Of a stretch of DNA of 64,000 bases, positions 18,857-28,817 are shown piece after piece. Within the stretch, counting starts at the first letter, position 1. Every line of letters starts with the position of its first letter. The stretch spans positions 28,739 through 92,738 of the forward strand of contig NZ_RFSK01000019.1 in the NCBI RefSeq assembly GCF_009923995.1. The letters are read 5' to 3'. The stretch comes from Janthinobacterium sp. GTDB lineage: Bacteria; Pseudomonadota; Gammaproteobacteria; Burkholderiales; Burkholderiaceae_D. The notes under the pieces are model-generated. The model was given only the letters and a program-made list of their open reading frames with translations. It made no database searches and was not told the DNA's origin. The position numbers were made by a program, and so were the translations under genes.

Positions 18857-18918
18857 GTGTCATCGCTTTTGCGCCAAAGTACTATCACCTTGTGCAAAGT
18901 GTCATTACGGGCTACATT
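18857..18918 (+). promoter_or_regulatory. Promoter and repeated operator-like sites of the HTH regulator
   Basis: A -35 TTGTGC (18890-18895) and -10 TACATT (18913-18918) are separated by 17 bases. Two similar blocks, TTTGCGCCAAAGT (ending 18880) and CTTGTGCAAAGT (ending 18900), are spaced by about two helical turns. GTGTCAT occurs at 18857 and again at 18899. The second block overlaps the -35, which suggests autoregulation and perhaps control of the divergent barrel gene. Confidence 0.5.
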
Positions 18919-18960
18919 CGGTACCGGCATCCGCTACCAAACTTGTAAAAAGGATATATC

Positions 18961-19755
18961 GTGAGTTCGCCTGAACTGGTCTTACGCGTGCTGCGCACCC
19001 AATTGCGCGCCGCCGGCATCACTTATAAGGTTCTGGCCGAGCGCATCGGCATGAGCGAGTCGAGCGTCAAGCGCATGTTCGGCCAGCACGACATGTCGCT
19101 GTCGCGCCTGGCCCTGATCTGCAAGGCCTCCGGCATCGCCATGGAAGACGTGCTGCGCGGCGCGGCCGACATCACGCCGCACGCCGACACGCTCACCCTG
19201 GTGCAGGAAAAGTCGCTGGTGGCGCATCCGCGCCTGCTGCTCGTGGCGATCTGCTGCCTGGGCCACTGGAGCCTGGAACAGGTGGTGGAAACGTATGCGC
19301 TGACGCAGGCCGAGTGCATCGGCTGCCTGGCCGAGCTGGACCGCCTGGGCTTGATCGAGCTCAAGCCGCTGAACCGCTACAGCCTGCGCGTCTCGAACGC
19401 CTTCCACTGGCTGGCCGACGGACCCGTGCAGCAGTACTTCCGCGAATACGTGGTGGCCGATTATTTCAGCGGGCATTTCGACGGCGCCGGCGAAACCCTG
19501 ATGTGCATCCCCGCCCGCCTGTCGCTGTCGAGCGCGCAGGAGCTGGTGCAGAAGATCCGCCAGCTGGCCGAGGAACTGGCGCGCCTGCACCAGAACGACC
19601 GGCGCCTGGCGCCGCAGGAGCGCGACGGCTTCACCCTGCTGCTGGGCTTCCGTTCATGGGAATTTGCCGCCTTCACGGCCCTGCGGCGCAACCCGGCCAG
19701 CGCCCTGCCCGCCACGCCGGGCGCCAGTTACCAGACGGGGCCCAGGAACAGATAG
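18961..19755 (+). CDS. HTH (XRE/Cro-type) transcriptional regulator
   Basis: A 264-residue protein. Residues 7-60 form a Cro/CI-type helix-turn-helix: LRAAGITYKVLAERIGMSES, then VKRMFGQHDMSLSRLALICKA with the recognition helix around SSVKRMF. The remaining 200 residues include a second possible winged-helix segment (ALTQAECIGCLAELDRLGLI) and have no named domain that I recognise; they may sense a signal or dimerise. The start is GTG at 18961, preceded by AAAGGA; there is no nearby ATG. It is divergent from the barrel protein gene. Its last 28 bases overlap the convergent patatin gene. Regulation probably includes its own promoter repeats. Confidence 0.8.
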   Translation: MSSPELVLRVLRTQLRAAGITYKVLAERIGMSESSVKRMFGQHDMSLSRLALICKASGIAMEDVLRGAADITPHADTLTLVQEKSLVAHPRLLLVAICCLGHWSLEQVVETYALTQAECIGCLAELDRLGLIELKPLNRYSLRVSNAFHWLADGPVQQYFREYVVADYFSGHFDGAGETLMCIPARLSLSSAQELVQKIRQLAEELARLHQNDRRLAPQERDGFTLLLGFRSWEFAAFTALRRNPASALPATPGASYQTGPRNR

Positions 19756-21983
19756 AAGGTGCTCTCGCCGCCCTTCGAGGCGCCCGAAGCCATGTACACG
19801 GGACCGAAGCGGGTATCGACGGAGATGAAGGCGCTGCTGGCCTGCGTGAACTTGCTGGCCTTCCAGCGCTCGCTCTGGTCGAAGCCGCCGCCCATTTCCA
19901 GCGAAAAGCCGGCCCGCACGGCGCCGCCCAGGGTACTCGGCAGGGAGCCGATGCGGCGCGCCATCACCACGCGCGCCAGGGCGATGCTGCGCCCGCTCAC
20001 GGATTCAAATTCCGTGCCGGACAGGCGCAGGAAGCCGCCCAGGCTGAGCGGCGCTTCGCCCCGCTGGGCACGCGCCCACTCGCCATACACGTGGCCGGCC
20101 CAGTTGCCGTAGCCGAAAGCCTTCAGCGCCGTGACCGAGGAGCGGCCCAGCGCCGCTTCGCCCGAACCCGTGGTCGAGGCGCGCGTCCAGGTGGCGTCAA
20201 ACAGCACGCCGCGCGTGGGAAAGCCGGGCGAATCGAGCGTATCGGCGCGGAACTGCACGAACTGCGTCGTGCCCAGCGCGCGCGACTCCGGCAGCGTGGG
20301 GTCGGCCGGAATCGCCAGCTTGCCCTTGACCTCGCTGCGCGTGACGCCGAACTGCAGGTCGCCCCAGTTGCCGAACTCGCGTCCCAGGATCAGCGCCCCC
20401 GCCTGGCCGTTGTACGCCAGGCGCGCGCTGCGCCGGCCCTGGTCGAACAGGTCCATCGCCGACGAGGTATACTGCAGCTGCGGCGCGATATACCACGGGT
20501 TGCCGGCGCCCAGCGGCTGCCAGTACTGCACGCCGAAGCCGCGCGCGTTGCCGATCTGCGCCGTGCTGCGCAGCTCGCCGCCCCAGCTGTTCAGGTTCGA
20601 GCGCACATGCAGCAGTTTCAGGGCGAAGCTGTTGCTGTCCCTGAAATCGCTGGACAGCTCCAGGCCCACGCGCAGGCGGTTGCTGGCCCATGGCGCCTCG
20701 ACGGCCTTGATGTTGACCGTGCGCTGGTCGCCCGCGTCGACCACTTCCGTCTCCACGCGCGCCACGTCGCCGCGGCCATACAGCCTGGCGGCCGCCTTGA
20801 GCACGTCTTCCTGGCTGACCGCCTGCCCTTCCACCAGGCCCGATTGGGCCTGCAGGATGCGCGGGTTGATGTCGCCCTCGCTTTCCACGGCCAGGCGCGT
20901 GAGTGGCAAGGCCACGTCCAGCAGGGCCGGCGCGGCCAGGCGCAGCTGCTCGCGCGCCGCATACTGCTCCGGCGGCAGGGCCAGCGGCGCCAGGCGGGCG
21001 GCCAGCGCCTGCGCCGCCTGCTCGCCGGCGCGCATGGCGCGCGCGTAGTTCTCGAAATCGAGGAAGCTCACGCCCGTCAGGTCCGGCGCCACCAGGATAT
21101 CCTGCGGCCGCAATTCCTTCAGCGAGCGCTGCACGTTCTGCTCCGTGAGGATCTGCAGCATCTGCTGCGCCACGCCGATGGCGCTGCCCAGGTCCTTTTC
21201 CGGCGCCAGCGGCGTGCCCACGTTGACGGCGATGACGATGTCGGCGCCCATCGCGCGCGCCATGTCGACGGGCAGGTTGCGCACCAGGCCGCCATCGACC
21301 ACCAGGCGGTTATTCACGCGCACGGGAGAAAACACGCCCGGCACGGCCAGCGAGGCGCGCATCGACAGGAACAGCGGCGTGTCGACCAGTTCCACCAGTT
21401 CGCCGCTGACCAGGTCCGACGCCACGGAACGGAAAGGCAAGGGCAGCTGGCTGGCCGGACGGTCGCGCATGCCGGCGGGCAGAAGACGGTTCAAGGCCAT
21501 CTCCAGCGCCGCATTGCTGGCCGCGGCCGGCGGCGTGGAAATGCCGTTGCGGCTGAGGCCAAATTCGATGCGCGAAGGCAGCAGCAAGTCTTCCTCGCGG
21601 CGGCGGAAGGCCAGTTCGTCGCGCGGCGGACGGTCGGCCACCACGCGCGCCCAGTTGGTTTCGCGCGCCATCTTTTCCAGGTCGGCGACGGAGGCGCCGG
21701 CCGCATAGGCGCCGCCCACCACGCCGCCCATGCTGGTGCCGACCACCATGTCGACCGGCACATGCAGCTCCTGCAGCACTTTCAGGACGCCGATATGCGC
21801 CAGGCCGCGCGCGCCGCCGCCCGACAGCACCAGGGCGATGCGCGGGCGCGCGGGCGCGGGCGCTGCCTGCGCGGAGACGGGGACAGGCGCGGCGGCGGGA
21901 ACATCGGCGGCGGCGCCAGCTTGCGGCAGGGCGCACAGCGCCGCCACGCAGCCTGCTGCCAGGACGGCACGGATCGAAAACAT
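19728..21983 (-). CDS. Patatin-like phospholipase with C-terminal Omp85-type barrel (type Vd autotransporter, PlpD-like)
   Basis: A 751-residue protein. A signal peptide and Ala/Pro-rich linker precede a patatin domain with the oxyanion motif SGGGARGLAHIG, the nucleophile Ser84 in GTSMGG and the catalytic Asp230 in VDGGLVRNLP. A POTRA-like segment follows around residues 360-430. The last 300 residues form a barrel with many short amphipathic strands, ending STFYLFLGPVW. This is the architecture of PlpD and FplA, lipases carried to the surface by their own barrel. It lies 70 bases after gspC on the same strand, so it may be transcribed with the type II secretion genes. It overlaps the convergent HTH gene by 28 bases. 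Confidence 0.9.
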   Translation of the reverse strand: MFSIRAVLAAGCVAALCALPQAGAAADVPAAAPVPVSAQAAPAPARPRIALVLSGGGARGLAHIGVLKVLQELHVPVDMVVGTSMGGVVGGAYAAGASVADLEKMARETNWARVVADRPPRDELAFRRREEDLLLPSRIEFGLSRNGISTPPAAASNAALEMALNRLLPAGMRDRPASQLPLPFRSVASDLVSGELVELVDTPLFLSMRASLAVPGVFSPVRVNNRLVVDGGLVRNLPVDMARAMGADIVIAVNVGTPLAPEKDLGSAIGVAQQMLQILTEQNVQRSLKELRPQDILVAPDLTGVSFLDFENYARAMRAGEQAAQALAARLAPLALPPEQYAAREQLRLAAPALLDVALPLTRLAVESEGDINPRILQAQSGLVEGQAVSQEDVLKAAARLYGRGDVARVETEVVDAGDQRTVNIKAVEAPWASNRLRVGLELSSDFRDSNSFALKLLHVRSNLNSWGGELRSTAQIGNARGFGVQYWQPLGAGNPWYIAPQLQYTSSAMDLFDQGRRSARLAYNGQAGALILGREFGNWGDLQFGVTRSEVKGKLAIPADPTLPESRALGTTQFVQFRADTLDSPGFPTRGVLFDATWTRASTTGSGEAALGRSSVTALKAFGYGNWAGHVYGEWARAQRGEAPLSLGGFLRLSGTEFESVSGRSIALARVVMARRIGSLPSTLGGAVRAGFSLEMGGGFDQSERWKASKFTQASSAFISVDTRFGPVYMASGASKGGESTFYLFLGPVW

Positions 21984-22053
21984 GAAGACTCCTGTGGTGA
22001 CAGCGGCATGGCGCCGTCAGCATGATGGTAACGGGGTGTCGCTGAAAATCAGG

Positions 22054-22608
22054 TCAATTCGACGGCGGTGGCGGCACGGCCGTCACCTGCGGCGGTGCCG
22101 GCATCTGCACGGCCGGGCGCTGCGCTTCCGTCGGCAAGGGCGGCGGCACCAGGTTCGCCGCCGGCGCGGGCGTCGGGGCGGCGGCGACCTGCGCCGGCAG
22201 GGCCAGCGCCTTGTCGTCGGCCACCAGGTCGATGCGCTTGCTCACGCCGCCGTCGCGCAGCAGCACGTGGCGCGCATGCACTTCCTGCACCGTCACGCCG
22301 GGCACCACCTCGGCGCCTTCCGGCACGGCCACGGAAGGCTTGCCGTCCGTCGAGATGATGGCCACGCTGCGGCGTCCGTTCTCCGCCGCCACCACGCCCT
22401 TGAGCTGGTAGTTGCTGGCCGTGGCCACGCTGACCTGGCCGCCGAACAGCGAGGCGCCCGCCTCCACGCTGGCATCCTGCACCACCGGCACGGCCGGCGG
22501 ATTGATGGGGCGTTGCGGTGCCTTGAACAGCTGCATGGCCCAGTAGGCCAGCGATACGGACAACGCCACGACGGCGAGCAAACTTGTAAATTGGGGCAAA
22601 CGCTTCAT
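22054..22608 (-). CDS. gspC: Type II secretion protein GspC (short form)
   Basis: A 184-residue inner-membrane protein that links the secretin to the inner-membrane platform of the T2SS. It has a cytosolic N-terminus, one membrane helix (LLAVVALSVSLAYWAMQLF) and a periplasmic homology region with the family pattern YQLKGVVAAENGRRSVAII followed by VTVQEVHARHVLLRDGGV. After about residue 130 the sequence becomes a Pro/Ala-rich tail. There is no room for the PDZ domain of longer GspC proteins. It is the last gene of the gsp operon here, whereas gspC usually comes first. The call rests on the homology-region pattern and the context. Confidence 0.82.
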   Translation of the reverse strand: MKRLPQFTSLLAVVALSVSLAYWAMQLFKAPQRPINPPAVPVVQDASVEAGASLFGGQVSVATASNYQLKGVVAAENGRRSVAIISTDGKPSVAVPEGAEVVPGVTVQEVHARHVLLRDGGVSKRIDLVADDKALALPAQVAAAPTPAPAANLVPPPLPTEAQRPAVQMPAPPQVTAVPPPPSN

Positions 22609-22627
22609 GGCTTCCTTGATATTTCTC

Positions 22628-23848
22628 TTAACGCACCAATTGATTAATCTCGATAATCGGCATCAATACGGCCAGCACGATCAGCAGCACCACCACGCCC
22701 ATGGCCAGGATCAGGGCCGGCTCCAGCAGGCCGGCGATGGTGAGCGTGCGGCGCTCCAGGTCCTGCTCCTGCGCGCTGGCGGCGCGCTCGAGCATGGCCG
22801 GCAGCTCGCCCGTGATTTCGCCGGCGCGTATCATGTGGATCAGCATGGGCGGGAAATGCTTTTGCGCCGACAGCGCGCGCGCCAGGCTCACGCCCTCGCG
22901 CACGGCGCCGCTGGCGTCCGCCACCAGCTCCTGCATCGCCACGTTCGTCAAGGTATCGCGGCTAGTGTCGAGCGCGCGCAGGATCGGCACGCCGGAACCC
23001 GTGGTGATGGCCAGGGTACTGGCAAAGCGCGCCGTGTTCAGGCTGCGCTCGAATTTGCCGTACAGGGGCGCCGTCAGCAGCCAGGTATGCCAGCGCCGCT
23101 TCAGGGCCGGCTGCTGCAAGGCGCGGCGCCAGGCGAACCAGGCGCCGGCCAGGATCACGGCCACGATGATGCCGTAATGGCGCACGAAGTCCGACAGCGC
23201 CAGCATGATCACCGTCAGCATGGGCAGCTTCTGCTTGGTGTTGGCGAACACGGAAACGATCTGCGGCACCACGTAGGTGAGCAGGAACATCACGATGGAA
23301 AACGCCACCACCGTGACGATGGCCGGATAGGTGAACGCCAGCTTGACCTTCTGCACCAGCGCATTGCGCCGCTCGATATAGTCGGCCAGGCGCGAGAGCA
23401 CGCGCGACAGATGGCCGATCTGCTCGCCCGACGCCACGAGGGCGCGGTAAATCTCCGCGAAATCGCGCGGATGGCGCGCCAGCACGTCGGAAAACGCGGC
23501 GCCGCCGATCACTTCGGAGCGGATCGACGCGATCAGGTCGCGCAGGTAGGGCCGCTCGGCCTGTTCCAGCAGCGCGGAAAAAGCCTGCTCCAGCGGCAGT
23601 CCCGCTTCCAGCAGGCTGGCCAGCTGGCGCGTGAACAGGGCCAGTTCGGTGCTCGACAGGCGCTCGCCGAAGCCGCGCCGGCGGGTCACGCCGGCGGCGT
23701 CGACCTGCGCGGCGATCTGCTCGACGGCCAGCGGCACCAGGCCTTGCACGCGCAGCTCGGCGCGCGCGGAACGGGGACTGTCGGCATTGAGCACGCCCTT
23801 GCGGGTGGCGCCCAGGGCGTCGACGGCTTCATAACGGAATGCGGGCAT
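22628..23848 (-). CDS. gspF: Type II secretion inner-membrane protein GspF
   Basis: A 406-residue polytopic protein that connects the GspE ATPase to pseudopilus assembly. The N-terminus MPAFRYEAVDALGATRKGVL is typical. The two repeated GspF domains are visible: LFTRQLASLLEAGLPLEQAF in the first and RFASTLAITTGSGVPILRAL in the second. Each is followed by a long hydrophobic helix, and the C-terminus ends in the membrane segment around PALILAMGVVVLLIVLAVLMPII. It lies 10 bases after gspE and 19 bases before gspC. Confidence 0.95.
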   Translation of the reverse strand: MPAFRYEAVDALGATRKGVLNADSPRSARAELRVQGLVPLAVEQIAAQVDAAGVTRRRGFGERLSSTELALFTRQLASLLEAGLPLEQAFSALLEQAERPYLRDLIASIRSEVIGGAAFSDVLARHPRDFAEIYRALVASGEQIGHLSRVLSRLADYIERRNALVQKVKLAFTYPAIVTVVAFSIVMFLLTYVVPQIVSVFANTKQKLPMLTVIMLALSDFVRHYGIIVAVILAGAWFAWRRALQQPALKRRWHTWLLTAPLYGKFERSLNTARFASTLAITTGSGVPILRALDTSRDTLTNVAMQELVADASGAVREGVSLARALSAQKHFPPMLIHMIRAGEITGELPAMLERAASAQEQDLERRTLTIAGLLEPALILAMGVVVLLIVLAVLMPIIEINQLVR

Positions 23849-23858
23849 GGTGGCGGGC

Positions 23859-25280
<1,422 letters not shown>

Positions 25281-25290
25281 GGCTGCCCCG

Positions 25291-27534
25291 TCACTTCTGC
25301 TGCTGCGGCAGTTGCTGCTGCTGGTACTGCTGCAGCAGCGGCTGCGGCGGCGTGGCCGCATTGGCCGGCGCGCCTGGCGGCGGCGTCGGCGCCGGCGGCA
25401 CGGGGCGCGTCACCATGTTGCCGCCCACGGGCTGGCCATCCTGCAGGGCCGGCAGCACGGGCGTGCCCAGGTCCTTCAGCATCAAATTGCCCGTGGCCGG
25501 CACGGCGGCCGTCTCGGCCGAACGCATGTAGTCGTAGCGGTCGGCCGCCAGGCTGCCGCTCTGTTCCTTGTTGCGCACGATGACGGGGCGCAGGAAGATC
25601 ATCAGGTTGGTCTTCGTGCGCTCGCGCGTCTGGTACTTGAACAGGTTGCCAATCAGGGGAATGTCGCCCAGGCCGCGCACCTTTTCCGCGTTGTCGCCCG
25701 TGGTGTCCTCGATCAAGCCGCCCAGCACGATGATCTGGCCATCGTCGGCCAGCACATTGTTCTCGATCACGCGGTTGTTGATGGTGATGCCGCTGACGGC
25801 CGACGCCGTGGATTTGTCCACGCTCGACGTCTCGTGATAGATGCCCAGCTTGATGGTGCCGCCTTCGGAAATCTGCGGGCGCACCTTCAGGGTCAGGCCC
25901 ACTTCCTTGCGGTCGATGGTCTGGAACGGATTCGTGTTGGTGCCGGCCGTGCTGGTGTACTGGCCCGTCAGGATAGGCACGTTCTGGCCCACCTTGATGG
26001 TCGCCAGTTCGTTGTCCAGGGTGATCAGGTTCGGCGTCGACAGGATGTTGGCGTTGCCGTCCGATTCCAGTGCATGCGCCACGGCGCCCAGGCCCAGCGC
26101 GCCGTTGATCTGCTTGAAGATGCCGACCGTCAGGCCGCCCGTCGGCAAGGTCTTGCCGCCGCCCGTGGCGATGGCGCCGATATTGTTGTTGGTGCCCGCG
26201 GCGAACGACTGCAGCGCGCCCACGCGGTAGTTGCTGGTGCTGTCGCCCGACAGGCCCAGCCACTGCACGCCGAATTCGGACGCCTTGGACGACGTCACTT
26301 CGACGATCAGCGCCTCGATGTAGACCTGGGCGCGGCGCACGTCGAGCTGGTCGATCACGGCGCGCAGGTTGCGGTAGACGGCCTCGTTGCACGTCAGGAT
26401 CAGGGTATTCGTCGAGGCATCGGCCTGGATGAAGCCGGCCGCGCCGCCCGAGGACAGCTGCTGCGGGCCGTTGCTCAGTGAAGCGCCGCCCGAGGTGCCG
26501 CTTTGCGTATTGCCGCCCAGGCCAGTGCTGTTCATGCCGCTGTTGTTCTGGCTGATCTGGTTGTTCGTGGCGAGGTTGCTCGTGCCCTGCTGCGCCGAGG
26601 CGGCCGTGCCGTCCGACGTGACGACCGAGCGCAGGGTCTGCGCCAGCTTGGTGGCGTCCGCATTTTTGAGGTACACGACGTGCACGTTGCCCAGCTGCGT
26701 GGTGGGCTGGTCCAGCTTGGAGATCAGCGACTTGGCCAGGTTGGCGCGCGCAGCCGACGGCGCGCGCAGCACCAGCGAATTGGTACGCGGATCGGCCAGC
26801 ACGGAGACCTTGCCCGTGTCGCCCGCCGCGCCGGCGCCACCGCCGCCGCCTTCCATCAGCTTGTTCACCATCGACGCCAGGTCGGAGGCGATGGCATAGC
26901 GCACGGGGATCACGTCCAGGTCCGTCGAGGCGGGCACGTCGAGCGCGGCGATGATCTTCGCCAGGCGCTTGAGGTTATCCGCGTAGTCGGTGATCACCAG
27001 CGAGTTGTTGCCCGGGTTGGCGTTGATCGTGTTATTCGGCGAAATCAGGGGCCGCAGCACGGCCAGCAGGTTGGCCGACGATTCGTAGTTCAGGTAAAAC
27101 ACCTGGGTGGCGATCTGGTCGCCCTTCACCTGGCTGCTGCCGTTGCCCACCTGGGTCGGCACGGACTGCAGCTTGGCGTCCGCTTCCGGCACCACTTTCG
27201 CATAGCCGTCGCCGGACACCACCGCATAGCCCTGCAGGCGCAAGGCCGAAGCCAGCAGCCCGAAGGCCTGCGTCTTGCTGATGGATTTTTCCGACACCAG
27301 GGTGATCGTGCCCTTGACGCGGGGATCGATGACGAAGTTGATGTTGGTGTAATGGCCCACCGCCTTGATCACCGACTCGATGTCGGCGCCGACGAAGTTG
27401 AGTGCCGCCTCGTCGCCGGGCGCGGACCAGGCGGGTGCCGGCATGCCGGCCACGGAACAGCACAGCAGGGCGGCGGCCGACAGGCGGCGCAGCGAGAAGG
27501 AGAAGGTATTTGGGCTCACGGATGGTTTTTTCAT
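25291..27534 (-). CDS. gspD: Type II secretion secretin GspD
   Basis: A 747-residue outer-membrane secretin that forms the exit channel. A signal peptide (about 38 residues) is followed by the N0 domain beginning LNFVGADIESVIKAVGHYTN. N1-N3 domains follow, one with the block NNSLVITDYADNLKRL, and a long Ser/Gly/Asn/Gln-rich loop lies around residues 330-390. The secretin core has VPILTGQYTS, VGLTLKVRPQISEGG and the signature VLGGLIEDTTGDN with PLIGNLFKYQTR. The last 60 residues are rich in Pro and Gln and may be a targeting or pilotin-binding tail. The ATG overlaps the gspN stop (ATGA). Confidence 0.96.
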   Translation of the reverse strand: MKKPSVSPNTFSFSLRRLSAAALLCCSVAGMPAPAWSAPGDEAALNFVGADIESVIKAVGHYTNINFVIDPRVKGTITLVSEKSISKTQAFGLLASALRLQGYAVVSGDGYAKVVPEADAKLQSVPTQVGNGSSQVKGDQIATQVFYLNYESSANLLAVLRPLISPNNTINANPGNNSLVITDYADNLKRLAKIIAALDVPASTDLDVIPVRYAIASDLASMVNKLMEGGGGGAGAAGDTGKVSVLADPRTNSLVLRAPSAARANLAKSLISKLDQPTTQLGNVHVVYLKNADATKLAQTLRSVVTSDGTAASAQQGTSNLATNNQISQNNSGMNSTGLGGNTQSGTSGGASLSNGPQQLSSGGAAGFIQADASTNTLILTCNEAVYRNLRAVIDQLDVRRAQVYIEALIVEVTSSKASEFGVQWLGLSGDSTSNYRVGALQSFAAGTNNNIGAIATGGGKTLPTGGLTVGIFKQINGALGLGAVAHALESDGNANILSTPNLITLDNELATIKVGQNVPILTGQYTSTAGTNTNPFQTIDRKEVGLTLKVRPQISEGGTIKLGIYHETSSVDKSTASAVSGITINNRVIENNVLADDGQIIVLGGLIEDTTGDNAEKVRGLGDIPLIGNLFKYQTRERTKTNLMIFLRPVIVRNKEQSGSLAADRYDYMRSAETAAVPATGNLMLKDLGTPVLPALQDGQPVGGNMVTRPVPPAPTPPPGAPANAATPPQPLLQQYQQQQLPQQQK

Positions 27535-28287
27535 TGTCTAAACTCTAAGGCGATGATGTTTTTTTCGCTATTGCTACGGCGCTGTCCCAGCAAATTCAAC
27601 AAACTCGCCAAGGTCTCTTCATATCCTGCTGCGGCCTGGGCCTGGCCGGAAAACTGCATGCGCCCCTGATTCAGGCTGCCGCTGCCGTCCAGCAGCAGCG
27701 GTCCCTTGATGGAGCGCAAGGTCAATGTCGCCTGCTGCCCCTGCCAATCGAAATCGAGTTCATAACTGCCCAGCGGACGCAGGGACGACAGGCGCGACGC
27801 CATGTCCGTCATCTGCAGGGTGGTGCGGCCGATGGCGGAAAACTGCCGCTGCTCCAGGGCCAGCTCCAGGGTGCTCCACGACAGGCGCATGCTGCCCGTC
27901 GGCGCCACGGTATTCAAGGGCGCGCCCAGGCAGCAGCAGGGCCGCCGGACTGACCTGCCAGTGCGACCAGGAACCGCGCAGGTTGACGGGCTGCGACAGC
28001 GCCTGCGGATTCTGCAGTTCCACGTCCGCCGATCCCCACAGCACCGAGGGCGAGATGCGCCAGCTGAAGCGCCCCGGCAGCAAGGGCGTCACGGCGCCAT
28101 TCGCGCTGGCCGCCCCGCCGACAAAGGCCGAGCCGCGCCACAGGGTACCCTGCGCGTCGCCCAAGGTCAAACGCCCGCCCGTCTGCTTTTCCACGATGCC
28201 CGCCACCCAGCCGGCCGGGAAAAACACCAGCAGGGTGATGCAGACGCTGGCAACGATGGCCAGCAGCCATCCGAGCACGCGCATCAT
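27531..28287 (-). pseudogene. gspN: GspN, interrupted by a single-base frameshift
   Basis: The 5' part (from the ATG at 28287, overlapping the gspM stop) encodes a membrane anchor VLGWLLAIVASVCITLLVFF and then GspN-like sequence up to SHWQVSPAALLLPG. The 3' part continues in another frame from about 27925: LNTVAPTGSM, LELALEQRQFSAIGR, and on to ALEFRQ at the gspD overlap. Removing one C (one G of the GG at 27929-27930 on the plus strand) joins the two halves into a protein of about 250 residues, the normal GspN length. As given, translation would stop at 27760 after a foreign Ala/Pro/His-rich tail. This is either a real mutation or a sequencing error. GspN is dispensable in many T2SSs. Confidence 0.85.
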
Positions 28288-28817
28288 CGCGTCGCGCCCG
28301 GGCTCTGGTGCAGGCTGAAGGTGGCATTCACCTGGCCCGCCTTGTCCTGCGCCGTGATGGTGGCTTCCTGCACGGCGATGCGCCCTTCGCGGCGCAAGCC
28401 GTCGAGCCACAGCATGACGCTGGCAAACGGCACGCCGTTCAGCTGCACGCGCGCATATTCACCCGTCAGCGACAGCGATTGCGGCGTCAAGCCACGCGCC
28501 TTGAGCGACGCGTCCAGGCTGGCGCGGCTCATGGGGGCCACCTGCACGGGCGCCTGGCGCGCCAGCTCGCCCGCTTCGCGCGCCAGCGCCTGCAATTGGG
28601 CCGCGTTCTGGCGCAGCTCGGGCAAGCTCTTCTGCAATTCGATGCGCCCCGTCCAGGCCGGCTCGAAAAACACGGCGTAGACGAGGGCCAGGCCCGCCAC
28701 CACGCCGCCGAGGGCCAGCAGCTTGCGCTCCTGCTGCGTGCGTTCGGCCCAGAACGTTTGCAGGTTCTGCTCCTGCCCCACCAGCGCGGCGCGGATCTTG
28801 TTGACGGCTGTACTCAT
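28284..28817 (-). CDS. gspM: Type II secretion protein GspM
   Basis: A 177-residue inner-membrane assembly protein. A short cytosolic segment with the family-like FWAERTQQERKLLALGG leads into a membrane helix (LLALGGVVAGLALVYAVFF), a periplasmic coiled region rich in Gln/Ala/Leu, and a small ferredoxin-like C-terminal domain. It works with GspL to hold the inner-membrane platform together. Both ends overlap neighbours in ATGA junctions (gspL stop, gspN start), so the three are translationally coupled. Confidence 0.9.
   Translation of the reverse strand: MSTAVNKIRAALVGQEQNLQTFWAERTQQERKLLALGGVVAGLALVYAVFFEPAWTGRIELQKSLPELRQNAAQLQALAREAGELARQAPVQVAPMSRASLDASLKARGLTPQSLSLTGEYARVQLNGVPFASVMLWLDGLRREGRIAVQEATITAQDKAGQVNATFSLHQSPGATR

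Noticed and set aside
27915..27945. Programmed ribosomal frameshift in gspN
   Set aside because: No slippery heptamer or obvious stimulatory structure is visible. A plain indel or sequencing error is simpler.
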